Below, piece by piece: positions 17,636-26,460 of a stretch of DNA of 27,435 bases (position 1 is the stretch's first letter; each line of letters starts with the position of its first letter). Made by a program: the position numbers and the translations under genes. The notes below the pieces were generated by a model, which was not told the DNA's origin, did no database searches, and saw only the letters and a list, made by a program, of their open reading frames with translations. This DNA comes from Chara braunii (Eukaryota > Streptophyta > Charophyceae > Charales > Characeae): positions 1,087,295 to 1,114,729 of the forward strand of contig BFEA01000458.1 of NCBI GenBank assembly GCA_003427395.1. The letters are read 5' to 3'.

Positions 17636-18468
17636 AACAAAAGACATTCCACGGCCTTCTGGGCCTTTCCAAGAATGCAGGCCCTGGACGAGAATCGCAG
17701 CCTCATACAGTGACAGTTGTGAGGCCCAAGCGAACGAGGCCCAGTAGTTGCAACACAAGCGCAGCATCCTGGGGCGTACCGGAAGCTTCTGGGTCCAGGC
17801 CAGTCCAGCCAGGCTGTGAAGGCAGGAGGCTCTTTCCATATAGGAAAGAGCTCGCCACCAGCAGCCTCATTCAGGCACTTGCTGGCTGGCGGAAGCGCTG
17901 CTGGAGCTCATGCTCGCGTGCTGGCTGCTAGCGCTGGAGCAAGGTGCTGCGCACGTGCAGTCGTGTGTGGAAGCAGGGCGCTGCTGAGGGCAGCGCCATA
18001 GCCCAGCCTCCATAGCTGGCTGTGGGCTTGGTTGTACAGTGAGGCGCAGGAGGGTGGTCTTTGGGTGTACAGAGTGAAGACGCAGAAGTAAGACAAGGGA
18101 GAGAGAGAAGGATGATGATGATGATGATGTGAGGGCACATACCTGGTATTGGCGATGGTCTGCATGGGCAACATCTTCAAGTACTTCGGAGGCTGCTGAC
18201 GTCAACAGTTGCATTGTCAATAAGTAGGCAGAGAGTAGCTGTGTAGGAAGTAGGCTGGGCACTGAGCGCCAAGTAGGGAGATAGGGCCTGGACACATGTT
18301 GGTGGTAGCGAGAGCAAACCCTCATTGACATTGGTTTTCAGTGTTACGAATCTTCATTGGTGTTATATTGGTGCATTCCTGCTTTCTGGATACTGTGATA
18401 CCATCTGGCCTTCAATATGATTGTGCAATCTGATTAATGTCATCTCGCTATTGCTCAAATTCCTTGCA
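17636..18468 (+). repeat. 5' LTR (left-truncated)
   Basis: Aligns with 24168-25014 from ACATTCCACGGCCTTCTGGG to the terminal TTGCA. Compared with the 3' LTR (about 1,015 bp) about 170 bp is missing at its left side. A shared GGGCCTAACAAA word suggests that an internal deletion of about 90 bp between short AACAAA repeats accounts for part of this. A GATGATGATG run lies at about 18111-18128. The promoter should be within this LTR. Confidence 0.9.
17829..17851 (+). promoter_or_regulatory. LTR palindrome with TATA-like centre
   Basis: GCTCTTTCC-ATATA-GGAAAGAGC is a perfect 9-bp inverted repeat around ATATA, conserved in the 3' LTR at 24360-24382. The position in mid-LTR and the ATATA centre are compatible with a core promoter or a factor-binding site. 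This is inference from sequence only. Confidence 0.35.
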
Positions 18469-18471
18469 ATT

Positions 18472-18487
18472 TGGTATCGGAGCTGCT
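18472..18487 (+). other. Primer-binding site (initiator-Met tRNA)
   Basis: TGGTATCGGAGC begins three bases after the LTR end. It matches the usual plant retrotransposon PBS TGGTATCAGAGC, complementary to the 3' end of initiator-Met tRNA, at 11 of 12 positions. This fixes the right boundary of the 5' LTR. Confidence 0.85.
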
Positions 18488-19717
18488 TCGAACTGCGCTT
18501 CATTGGTTCTTCGCAATAACTGTTCGGTGCTTCGCATGAGGTGTGGGGCAGTGATAAGGCTTGGGCGTTGGACGTAAGGTGGCCCAGGATCATGTGGGCG
18601 CGCCAGGAAGCCATGTGGTGACATTCGGGGTGTACGCTGGATGACGAGAGCTCGCTGATGTGGCATTTAAGCCGAGGTGGAACTGCATTCTGCTGTTGGT
18701 TGTGCCGAGGCAAAGACCGGTCATCATAAAGTTGCCGGTGAGAAATCTGTGGTTGGGGGCAGCATTATGAGGTACGTTGCTCTCTTCCTTATCTACCCTC
18801 TCCATTACTTCTTACCGTGAGGAAGTGAGTTCTGTCTTGAGAGTCCTCTCAATGCGAGGTTTCGCGAGCGCTCAACCTTGAGAGTCGACATTCTTCAGGG
18901 CAGCAAGCTGGTGGGAGACGGGCGAAGCCTCTGAAGGGCCCTGGACGAAGCACTCGGGTTACGGTCACCATGCCAACCCGCTGGGACTAGTACACGCATG
19001 CTTTGCAGCAAGTCCTTGGTTCTGCTGCTGCGGAATAGAGGTCATGCAGGGCATGCCAGCCCTTTGAACAGACGCTTTCCAGACCGTCTTTAAATATTTC
19101 TGGCAGGGACTCGGTGTTGACTCTGGCTGTGATCGTCGTCCTGATTGCGACGTTAAATAATTTCTGAGGATCGTGGGGCCTGTCCTACAACTGCCTCTTG
19201 ATCAGCCAGATCAAACCGGGTGTAAGGCTCATTGCATGCAAGGATAAATAAGATGCAGGGGCTGGCAGGTTCGGCGTAGACTTGGGGCACAGGGGTGGGC
19301 TGGATTGCACACCTTCAGACACGCTGCTCAACCAGATGCTCAGGGCATTGACACAAAGTGACTACTCAAGAGGGATACAGGGAAAGGGTTGGATTCCGGC
19401 AACTGTTCGCTGTGGCATTAATTAGATAAACTGCCATTCAACATACATTTTGATTATTTAGTTGTTACAGACTTGACTAACAACTGACAGACAGCTGCAG
19501 ATAGAGTATAATATTTCTTGCTGCATTGCAATCTGTATTAGAGTAATCTAAAAATAGATTTAACGTTCCTTGTAGGATCTGACATTAGTTGACACTAAAC
19601 TACCTAACTGTTTATGTCCTGGCCGACCGGAATTAGTTGTATATCATACTCGGTTGCGTGTCATGCTGAGGTAGGATTCAGTGTGGATTCTAGTTTAGAT
19701 CACACACACTATAGCTC
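18488..19717 (+). other. Retrotransposon untranslated leader
   Basis: About 1.2 kb between PBS and gag without a recognisable domain; the short frames are not conserved types. Long leaders of this kind carry packaging and dimerisation signals in Ty3/gypsy elements, but no specific signal can be pointed to here. Confidence 0.55.
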
Positions 19718-21644
19718 ATGAGTGATGCAAGCACTAGTGAGGAGGAGTTGTGAGTGGACGACCTTAGGATCACTCGTAGAACTGCTCTCAGTCGACCCTT
19801 GACTTTCCTAGCATTAGGTCCTGGAGACGAGAGGAGACTGCGGAGAGAGGCTAGAGAGAGGGCAGCAGCAAGGAGAGCGAGGGACGCCTCGGCCAGCGCC
19901 AGGTCTAGAACTATAGCTAGCACAGGTGCAACCATGGCCACCTCCTCCATGTCGCAGGCCTCTTCACAGGCCACTTCGTCAGGAGTCAGTCAGAGTGGTT
20001 CTTAGGCTTCCATTAGCCGGAGTGTTTGCTTGCAAGCCAGCCAACAGGCTCAACTCACGCCGGAGGAATATGAAATCCTCCAAGCAGAAGGACTTCATGA
20101 TGAGCTGCAGCGGCAGTTGGATGAGGCAGCAGAGAGAAGAAGAAGAGCTATAATGAGGAAAGCTAGACTAGGAAGTAGAATGCAGGAGCTAGGCAAACTA
20201 GAAGTACTAGACGAGTCGACACTAGATCCTGCTATACAAGCGCTGTGTAGCTTGCTCCTCTGCGTGACTGAAACGCAGGTTGTTCAACAAGAGGTGTTGG
20301 CTGAACTAGTGGAAGGCCAGAAACAGATTCTGGCTGCATTGCAAGCTCCTCGTCCATTGATGAGGCAGCCTCAGTTTGCTGTAGCTCCCCCTTCGGTTGC
20401 GGGTCCCTCAGTGACACCGTCGCCGGTAGGGCCCTTTTTCTCTCCTATGTTTGGCCCCCTCCAGGTGGTTATGTGGCTACTAGTGGTCCGGTTCTTAGAG
20501 CAACCGTAGCATCCACGACGGTGGTTACTACAGTCCCATCGTCAGTGCAAGCTCACATTAGTGCGCAGCAACCTGTCTCAGTGGCTATGCAACCACTGCA
20601 GCAATCTCCTGGGCCAATCCAGCCCATGCAGTGGATGCCCAAGATCCCATTGCTAAGTCCTAAACCTTTCTCTGGCGACGGGAAGAAGGACGAGGACCTG
20701 GATACCTGGTGAGGATTGTGCCTACTTATGTGAGGCACAAGCTCACAAGGCCAGCGCAGGAGGTTATAGTTGTTGCCTCCTTTTTAGAGGGATCGACAGC
20801 ACGTTGGTTAAACGGGATAGTGCAGAAGCAAGGTTACGGTCAGAACTTCAACACCTGGGCTCAGGCCCAAACATTGGAAGAGTTTGTGCGGAGTGTGTAC
20901 AATAGGTGGCATGATACCCAAGGGGCTCAGAAGGCCACCGACGCGATTAACAATCTTTGTGCCAAAAGGTACAAGAATGTACGCGAAGTCACAGACATCG
21001 TAGAACGTCTGATCGTAGTACCTTGTGTGTGTTTTGACCCACAAGTACTCCTCACATACTACTCGAGATGTCTACCCTAAGAAGTTAGAACTAAGCTGGT
21101 GGATGAGGCGTACATAGACCAACATATGTTCGCTACTTTCAACAAGAAAGCCTTAGATATAGAGGCAAAGCTTGGGTCCGTGCATCAGGGTCCAACTGAT
21201 GGTAGGAGGAAGAAGCTACCCCAAGATTGGAAGAAGAAGGGTCAGTTAATGTTCGTAGACCATGATGGTCAGCCAACGGAAATTGACGAGTTCCCACATC
21301 TAGGGGATGAGACAGAGCATGATGGGGCCAGGGAGACTTCAGATGGGGGAGTTGTGGCACCTATCAAAGAAAGGCTAGGGACCGGGAATAAGGTAGTCCG
21401 GTCTACGGGGCAGGGCGACCAAGGAACACCTGCATGGGTAAAACTTGGCTTAGATTACGAGGTGTGGAGGGACCGAGTTGCCAGGGGCACATGCATGAAT
21501 TGTGGCAACTATGACCACACGTCGAGGACTTGCCGAGGCAAGAAGGTCACGCCGAGGGTAGCCGCTCCAACAGTAGTGGGCTTATCCTCGAATCCTGGCA
21601 GTGCTTCTACGAGCACTTCGCAGGGAAACACCTCGGGCCAATAG
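19718..21644 (+). pseudogene. gag of the chromovirus (decayed)
   Basis: The likely start is ATG at 19718 (MSDASTSEEE). One frame continues to about 20500 with in-frame stops at 19751 and 20003, giving an Arg-rich segment and a coiled-coil-like LTPEEYEILQAEGLHDELQR region. Frameshifts at about 20490 and 20710 follow, and another stop lies at 21078. The capsid-like retrotransposon gag domain is recognisable at 20715-21080 (FLEGSTARWLNG, TLEEFVRSVYNRW, KRYKNVREVTDIV). The nucleocapsid ends with a zinc knuckle CMNCGNYDHTSRTC (C-x2-C-x4-H-x4-C) at 21492-21533. It would form the particle and bind element RNA if intact; two frameshifts and three stops make it a pseudogene. Confidence 0.85.
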
Positions 21645-21969
21645 GAGTGTTAGCCACTCTTACTCGTGCTGAAGTGGTAACGTTGCCTTCCCCACTTCAG
21701 GCGTTGGCCAAGGCTAGTGACCCGAACATCGCCCCGCAAACAAATTCAGACCCACCGATGCTCTGTTCGAGAGTTGTGTCGAGTCCCTAGAAGAGTTACA
21801 ATCTGAGTGGTCAGGGAAGGACCCCAGAAACTCTTGAGCGGTGATCAGAAGAGGTCCAAAGGGTGAACATTTCGTGGTAGAGATTGATGTAGGTGGCCGC
21901 AAAGTGGGTGAGGTCCAAAGGGTGAACATTTCGTGGTAGAGATTGATGTAGGTGGCCGCAAAGTGGGTG
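21645..21969 (+). pseudogene. Possible start of pol (protease lead-in) with 59-bp tandem duplication
   Basis: Sits between gag and the inverted block. In one frame it reads GEHFVVEIDVGGRKVG, resembling the beta-strand before the D-S/T-G site of Ty3/gypsy proteases. The sequence then jumps into the inverted segment before any active site. AGGTCCAAAGGGTGAACATT (21852-21910) is repeated exactly in tandem at 21911-21969, which shifts the frame. The protease assignment is weak; the duplication is certain. Confidence 0.4.
21852..21969 (+). repeat. Exact 59-bp tandem duplication at the inversion junction
   Basis: Two identical 59-bp units (21852-21910, 21911-21969) abut the left breakpoint of the inverted pol block. 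An identical copy number of two and the location at the breakpoint suggest that it arose in the same event or very recently. Confidence 0.9.
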
Positions 21970-22974
21970 CCTTCGCAGACTCAAGCATAGCGATAAGTCT
22001 TGCATACTTGGAAAAGCGGTCTACTATAACGAAGACGTGTCATTTCCCAGACCTGCTAGTCACAAGGGTATCCATGAAGTCCATGGACACACTCTGACCA
22101 GGACCTTCAGGAATCGGCAAGGGCTTAATGAGCCCAAGTGGAACCTGAGTCCTATGTTTGTCACGTTGACAGACTTGGCAGGTTTCGACATACTTCTTGG
22201 CATCTTCCATCATAGAAGGCCACCAGAATTTTTGTGCTAGGTTCGCTGAAGTTTTCCTATACCCGAAATGTCCAGTTGCATCATGGCATTCACCTAAAAA
22301 TAAACTACGCAAAGACTCTCTAGTTGGAACACACAGTCTTTTATGTCCTGCCTTATCATGAAATAGCAATCCATTGACCATCACAAACTCATTGGAGGTA
22401 GCTCTGTCCTTAACCTCCAGTTTGCGAATGATCTCGGACAAAACTGGATCTTCTTGATAGACTTCCACCAGTGATTTAGTAAGTTCGTCAAATATGCCAA
22501 ACTCAGTAACTAATGCGCCCAGATAGTCTGCCCGACGAGATAGTGCATCAACCACTTTGTTGTACTTCCCCTTGATTGGATCAAGTTGATAATTATACAT
22601 GTCTATCACTTGTATCCATCGCTTGAGTGCATCAGAGAGCACAGGCTGTGTCTTGATCCAGCGCAAGGTCGCATGGTCAGATCTCGCGTAGAAGAATCGG
22701 CCTAGGAGATAGTGCCTCCAGTGGACCAGCGCTCTATATAGGGCATAAAGCTCACGCTCATACATGAACTTTGCTAGCTTTTGAGATGACATCTTCTTAC
22801 TCATATATTTGATCGGCCTCAACTTTTTCCCCTCCTTTTGCGCAAGGACCGCGCCCATGCCATATTGACTGGCGTCTGTGGTCACTACGAATGGCTGCTC
22901 AGGATCAGGAAGTTTGAGGACTTCATAGTGCGTTAGAGCATACTTCAATTTCTTGAAGGCTGCCTCACACTCTT
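21970..22974 (-). pseudogene. Inverted pol block: RNase H, integrase zinc domain, start of integrase core
   Basis: Read on the minus strand from about 22974. The end of the RT/RNase H linker (ECEAAFKKLKYALTHYEV) is followed by RNase H with TTDASQYGMGAVLAQ, YERELYALYRALVHWRHYLL and a SDHATLRWI aspartate. Next come the VVDALSRRAD tether, an integrase H-H-C-C zinc domain (H of CHDATGHFG, then CQVC) and the core start SMDFMDTL with the first catalytic Asp. A stop lies at 22040-22042, and then VIVDRFSKYARLIAML ends the block. The 302-aa frame 22040-22948 is open. The core resumes on the plus strand at about 22975, showing that this block was flipped in place. Confidence 0.9.
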
Positions 22975-23400
22975 ACTGACTACATCATCAAACTATTTAT
23001 GGATAATTGGGTACGGGACTTTAGTTTACCGAAGTCTATTGTTAGTGTCGGGATGTATGTTTTACAAGTGAACTGTGGCAAAGCACAGCCCAGCAGATGG
23101 GAACCAGACTGCAAATGACATCAGGGAACCACCCCGAGTCAAATGGTCAGGTGGAGCAGATGAACCGAGTAGTGCAGCACATGCTTCAACATTACATCAA
23201 GTCAAGTCAGGACGACTGGGCCGAGAAGCTACCATTCGTCGCCAGACTATACAACAACGCTGTGCACATCACTACTGGCAGGACTCCCAACCAACTGCAT
23301 CTTGTTTGGAAGCCCAGATCCGCCCGCGACTACCTATTGCCTGAAAATCAGGCAACTGCAGCACCTGGTAGCATAGAGTTCGCCAGATGTTGCAGCAGGC
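22975..23400 (+). pseudogene. Integrase catalytic core, second half
   Basis: Starts TDYIIKLFMDNWVRDFSLPK, the direct continuation of the inverted block. The region that should hold the second catalytic Asp (SDRD) is out of frame because one base appears to be missing at about 23045. After this, the frame from 23097 reads MTSGNHPESNGQVEQMNRVV, whose Glu is the last residue of the D-D-E triad, then LPFVARLYNNAVHITTGRTP. A further frameshift at about 23385 leads into the C-terminal part. Confidence 0.9.
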
Positions 23401-23959
23401 CGTAGAAGATATTAGAAAGTCTCAGGATGCCATGATCGCCTCCGAGAACAAGCACAAACGACCTTCTAACTTTCAAGTAGGGGACAAAGTTTGGGTAAAG
23501 TCATTTGAACTGGGACAGGAAGTAGGTATCTCCAGGAAACTGATGCCACAGTATTTTGGTGCATGGGAAGTCCTAGACATAGTGGGCGATCAAGAGGATG
23601 GGCCTTCCTACGTGATTCATGTTCCCCCTCATCTACGTACACACACTGTATTCCATGCCTCGAAGCTAGCACCTTTCTCAAAGTCTGCACAGTTCCCTTC
23701 CAGACGGTCAATGCTCCCCCCAACCATGGATGGTCAAGTGGACATCGACCAGATCGTGGAGCATCGTGTGATGCCTGTTCCTCGACCACCGTGCCGAGGC
23801 CGCCCTCCTAAGCCAAAAATGCAATACCGGGTCAGATTCAAACATCATCTGGATCCCAGTGAAGATCGGTGGTTCACCAAAGAAGAACTCATGAGAACTG
23901 CACCTCAAGTCATTGCAGGCTACGAAAGAGATCTCAAAGGGAAGATGCCTGTAGAATAG
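23387..23959 (+). pseudogene. Integrase C-terminal domain with chromodomain
   Basis: A 190-codon open frame. The first part, KHKRPSNFQVGDKVWVKS..LMPQYFGAWEVLDIVG, is the GPY/F-type integrase C-terminal domain, ending HTVFHASKLAPF. The second part, IVEHRVMP..YRVRFKHHLDPSEDRWFTKEEL, is a chromodomain (aromatic Tyr and Trp residues, V-E-x-I-like start). Chromovirus chromodomains steer integration to particular chromatin. It stops at 23959, about 30 bp before the PPT, as expected for the end of pol. Confidence 0.88.
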
Positions 23960-23987
23960 AAGACTTCTCAGAGGACTATCGAAGTAC

Positions 23988-23999
23988 AGGAGGAGGGAA
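23988..23999 (+). other. Polypurine tract
   Basis: AGGAGGAGGGAA lies immediately before TGCGAGGATC, the inferred first bases of the 3' LTR. Its position and purity are those of the plus-strand primer site of an LTR retrotransposon. Confidence 0.8.
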
Positions 24000-25014
24000 T
24001 GCGAGGATCTGGGTCCTCAGCAGGCCTAAAGCCCCCTGTTGCATACGTGCCCGCCCTAAGTGAAGGCGGGCCTAACAAATCACGGCAGGCCCTCGACTGA
24101 CAATTTCGTATTTGGGGGTCCAGACAATTGCGACGCGCCAATTGGTTAAGGGAAATACAGGCCGAGCAACAAAGACACTCCACGGCCTTCTGGGCCTTTC
24201 CAAGAATGCAGGCCCTAGGCGAGAATCGCAGCCTCATACAGTGACAGTTGTGAGGCCCAACCGAACGAGGCCCAGTAGCTGCAACACAAGCGCAGCATCC
24301 TGGGGCCTACCGAAAGCTTTTGGGCTCAGGCCTGTCCAGCCAGGCTGCGAAGGCAGGAGGCTCTTTCCATATAGGAAAGAGCTCGCCACCAGCAGCCTCA
24401 TTCAGGCACTTGCTGGCTGGCGGCAGCGCTGCTGGAGCTCATGCTCGCATGCTGGCTGTTAGCGCTGGAGCAAGGTGCTGCGCACGTGCGGTCGTGTGTG
24501 GAAGCAGGGTGCTGCTGAGGGCAGCGCCATAGCCCAGCCTCCATAGCTGGCTGTGGGCTTGGTTGTACAGTGAGGCGCAGGGGTGGTCTTCGGGTGTACA
24601 AAGTGAAGACGTGGAAGTAAGACAAGGGAGAGAGAGAAGGGTGATGATGATGATGATGTGAGAGCACATACCTTGTATTGGCGATGGTCTGCATGGGCGA
24701 CATCTTCAAGTACTTCGGAGGCTGCTGACGTCAACAGTTGCATTGTCAATAAGTAGGCAGAGAGTAGCTGTGTAGGAAGTAGGCTGGGCGCCGAGCGCCA
24801 AGTAGGGAGATAGGGCCTGGACACTCATGTTGGTGGTGGCGAGAGCAAGCCCTCATTGACATTGGTTTTCAGTGTTACGAATCTTCATTGGTGTTATATT
24901 GGTGCATTCCTGCTTTCTGGACACTGTGATACTATCTGGCCTTCAATGTGATTGTGCAATCTGATTATTGTCAATCCGATTATTGTCATCTCGCTATTGC
25001 TCAAATTCCTTGCA
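24000..25014 (+). repeat. 3' LTR (complete, about 1,015 bp)
   Basis: Begins TG directly after the PPT and ends CA (TTCCTTGCA) at 25014, giving the usual TG...CA termini. It aligns with the 5' LTR from about 24168 on. Relative to that copy it has a 15-bp insertion near 24969 (a partial tandem duplication of ATTGTCAATCCGATT) and carries about 170 bp at its left side that the 5' copy lacks. Confidence 0.9.
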
Positions 25015-25549
25015 GAAGGAAATGAGATCCCATCAGCTCAAGAGTCCTCAGACAGCTGTACAGTCTGCAAAGACCAGGCTTAGGGCGTACTGACATGTGC
25101 ACTATCTTAAAAGAATCTGACTGCATTTAGGACCGGACCTGCATGCATCTGGCTGCAATTCCATTCAGAAACAGGTAAAAAGGTGTGAATGTGAGTATGC
25201 CCTCAAGAATTCATTCCACACTGCCCCTTATAAATTGACAGGTAGTGTCACAAGCCTAATCGGCATCCATCAGAACCGAGAACCGACCTCTCAGAGACAG
25301 AACAAATATAGCACAGCGGAAGACTGAAATACCAAGATCTGACTCAGCAGGGACAATATGACAGGACCTGACGGCACTCATCAGCACTCGGTGTGAGTGG
25401 TCTCAGCCACTACAATCATGGAAGGGGTGCTGAGTCCGAATCATCCACGGAAGAAGGAGGGAGGAGAGACAAAAGAGAGGAGGGAGATAGGGAGGATCAG
25501 CCACCTTAGCCTGATGAACCCCAGTCTCCAATGTATCCCCAATGTCGCT
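25015..25549. other. Gene-free flank of the retrotransposon
   Basis: No open frame with a recognised domain. It includes a purine-rich part (about 25430-25500, GAAGGAGGGAGGAGAG) which, read on the minus strand, is the pyrimidine-rich sequence downstream of the U6-derived fragment. Confidence 0.45.
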
Positions 25550-25612
25550 GCAGGGGCCGTGCTAATCTTCGGAGTCCGTATCGTTCCAATTTTAACGGAT
25601 GGCCCGAAGGAC
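25550..25612 (-). pseudogene. U6 snRNA-derived fragment (5' part)
   Basis: On the minus strand from 25612: GTCCTTCGGGCCATCCGTTA, AAATTGGAACGATACGG, a short CTCC-type insertion, then GAAGATTAGCACGGCCCCTG, i.e. U6 nucleotides 1 to about 57. U6 identity then stops and unrelated sequence follows. Like the copy at 13333 it is complete at the 5' end and fused at the 3' side. No TATA box at -30 is seen, so it is judged a retroposed chimera. Confidence 0.85.
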
Positions 25613-25788
25613 GGGCGGATAAAGACCGCTTGAGGAACACATCTGGTCGAATGTGGGGCAACAATTCATTTTTCAGATTTTCGACACGAGAATTATGGGT
25701 CTAACATCCGAAAAAAAACTCTGCACGATACATAGCACAGGTCGTATCACATGGCTGCTGCACAGCTTTGACTTTGAAAAGAACAGTT

Positions 25789-25913
25789 CACCTTCCGTCT
25801 TCACCCGAATACAACGTACGGTCATTATAGCTGTATGTATGTATTCGGGCTATCTTTCAGTCTAAATACAGCAATAATGATCGTACGTTCTACATTAGGG
25901 TGACGACGGTAGC
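25789..25913. mobile_element. Palindromic hairpin MITE, copy B
   Basis: The left arm reads CTTCACCCGAATACAACGTA, then CGGTCATTATAGCTGTATGT. The right arm is TCTAAATACAGCAATAATGA, TCGTACGTTC and GACGACGGTAGC. Arm pairing is interrupted by a few mismatches and a short extra stretch near the centre. Same family as copies A and C. Confidence 0.8.
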
Positions 25914-26029
25914 ATGCCATATATCCCCATCACATACTCATGGCTCATCCCTCTTAGTGTTCATAACTTCATAGATAGACAACCACATCTGCTACAGGAC
26001 AGAGACCAGATACAGGGTATCAAGTACAA

Positions 26030-26063
26030 CTTTTTTTTTTTTTTTTTTTCTCTCTCTTTTTTT
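26030..26063. repeat. Poly(T) / T-rich tract
   Basis: A T homopolymer of about 19 bases is followed by CTCTCTC and another T run. It is flanked by imperfect repeats of ACAGGGTAT (26012 and 26064), compatible with a truncated minus-strand retroposon, though too little remains to classify. Confidence 0.5.
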
Positions 26064-26349
26064 ACAGGGTATTGCGCACAACTTACTAGGAAAAGTCTAG
26101 AAAAAGACAGACGAACTAAGTCCACATTAACATTCAGGACTTGACTAGGTGCATTTCACCGCAACTGAAGCCGCACCTCGTCCTCCAAAAGTCTTTGAGT
26201 ACTCTATTACGGCCTAGTCCGCTGACCTGCCAAGTGCCCACCCACCGCAATCAAAAAGAAGAAGAGGAAGAGAGAAGAAGAGAGAAGGAGAAGATGAAGA
26301 GAAGGAGAACAAGTGAGCAACCTAACAATCCATCAAGCAAAGACGGTTC

Positions 26350-26460
26350 CTACCTTCTTCCCCCGAATACAACGTACGGTCATTATAGCTGTATTTAGAC
26401 TGAAAGATACCCCAAATTCAGCTATAATGACAGTACGTTTTATTCGGGGGAAGACTGTAG
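26350..26460. mobile_element. Palindromic hairpin MITE, copy C (best preserved)
   Basis: Left arm: CTACCTTCTTCCCCCGAATA, CAACGTACGGTCATTATAGC, TGTATTTAG. The right arm returns almost base for base (GCTATAATGACAGTACGTTT, TATTCGGGGGAAGACTGTAG). The loop is only a few bases (ACTGAAAGATACCCC). With copies A and B it defines a 110-125 bp family. Confidence 0.85.

Larger units (their letters stand above)
17636..25014 (+). mobile_element. Ty3/gypsy chromovirus LTR retrotransposon, rearranged and non-autonomous
   Basis: Two long direct repeats bound an internal region with PBS, gag, integrase C-terminus plus chromodomain, and a PPT, all on the plus strand. The internal part is 5.5 kb. Most of the protease and all of the reverse transcriptase are missing. 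An RNase H/integrase block of about 1 kb (21970-22974) is inverted in place. By hand count the LTRs differ at roughly 30-35 of 830 positions, so the insertion is not recent. A clear 5-bp target duplication is not seen, perhaps because the 5' LTR is truncated. It appears inserted in or beside the LINE ORF1 remnant. Confidence 0.9.

Noticed and set aside
21811-21969. Minus-strand reading of 21811-21969 as further integrase (FAATYINLYHEMFTLW)
   Set aside because: The integrase core continues without a gap on the plus strand from 22975, so a second continuation on the minus strand is not needed. Its resemblance is probably chance.
21853-22020. Plus-strand reading of a complete protease (VVEIDVGGRKVGAFADS...) across 21970
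   Set aside because: The part after 21969 is the antisense of an unmistakable integrase segment (VIVDRFSKYARL), so the apparent D-S-S active site is a shadow. Only the sequence left of 21970 could be genuine protease lead-in.
25397-25633. 78-aa frame with VRIVPILTDGPKDGR
   Set aside because: It reads through the antisense of a U6-derived fragment.
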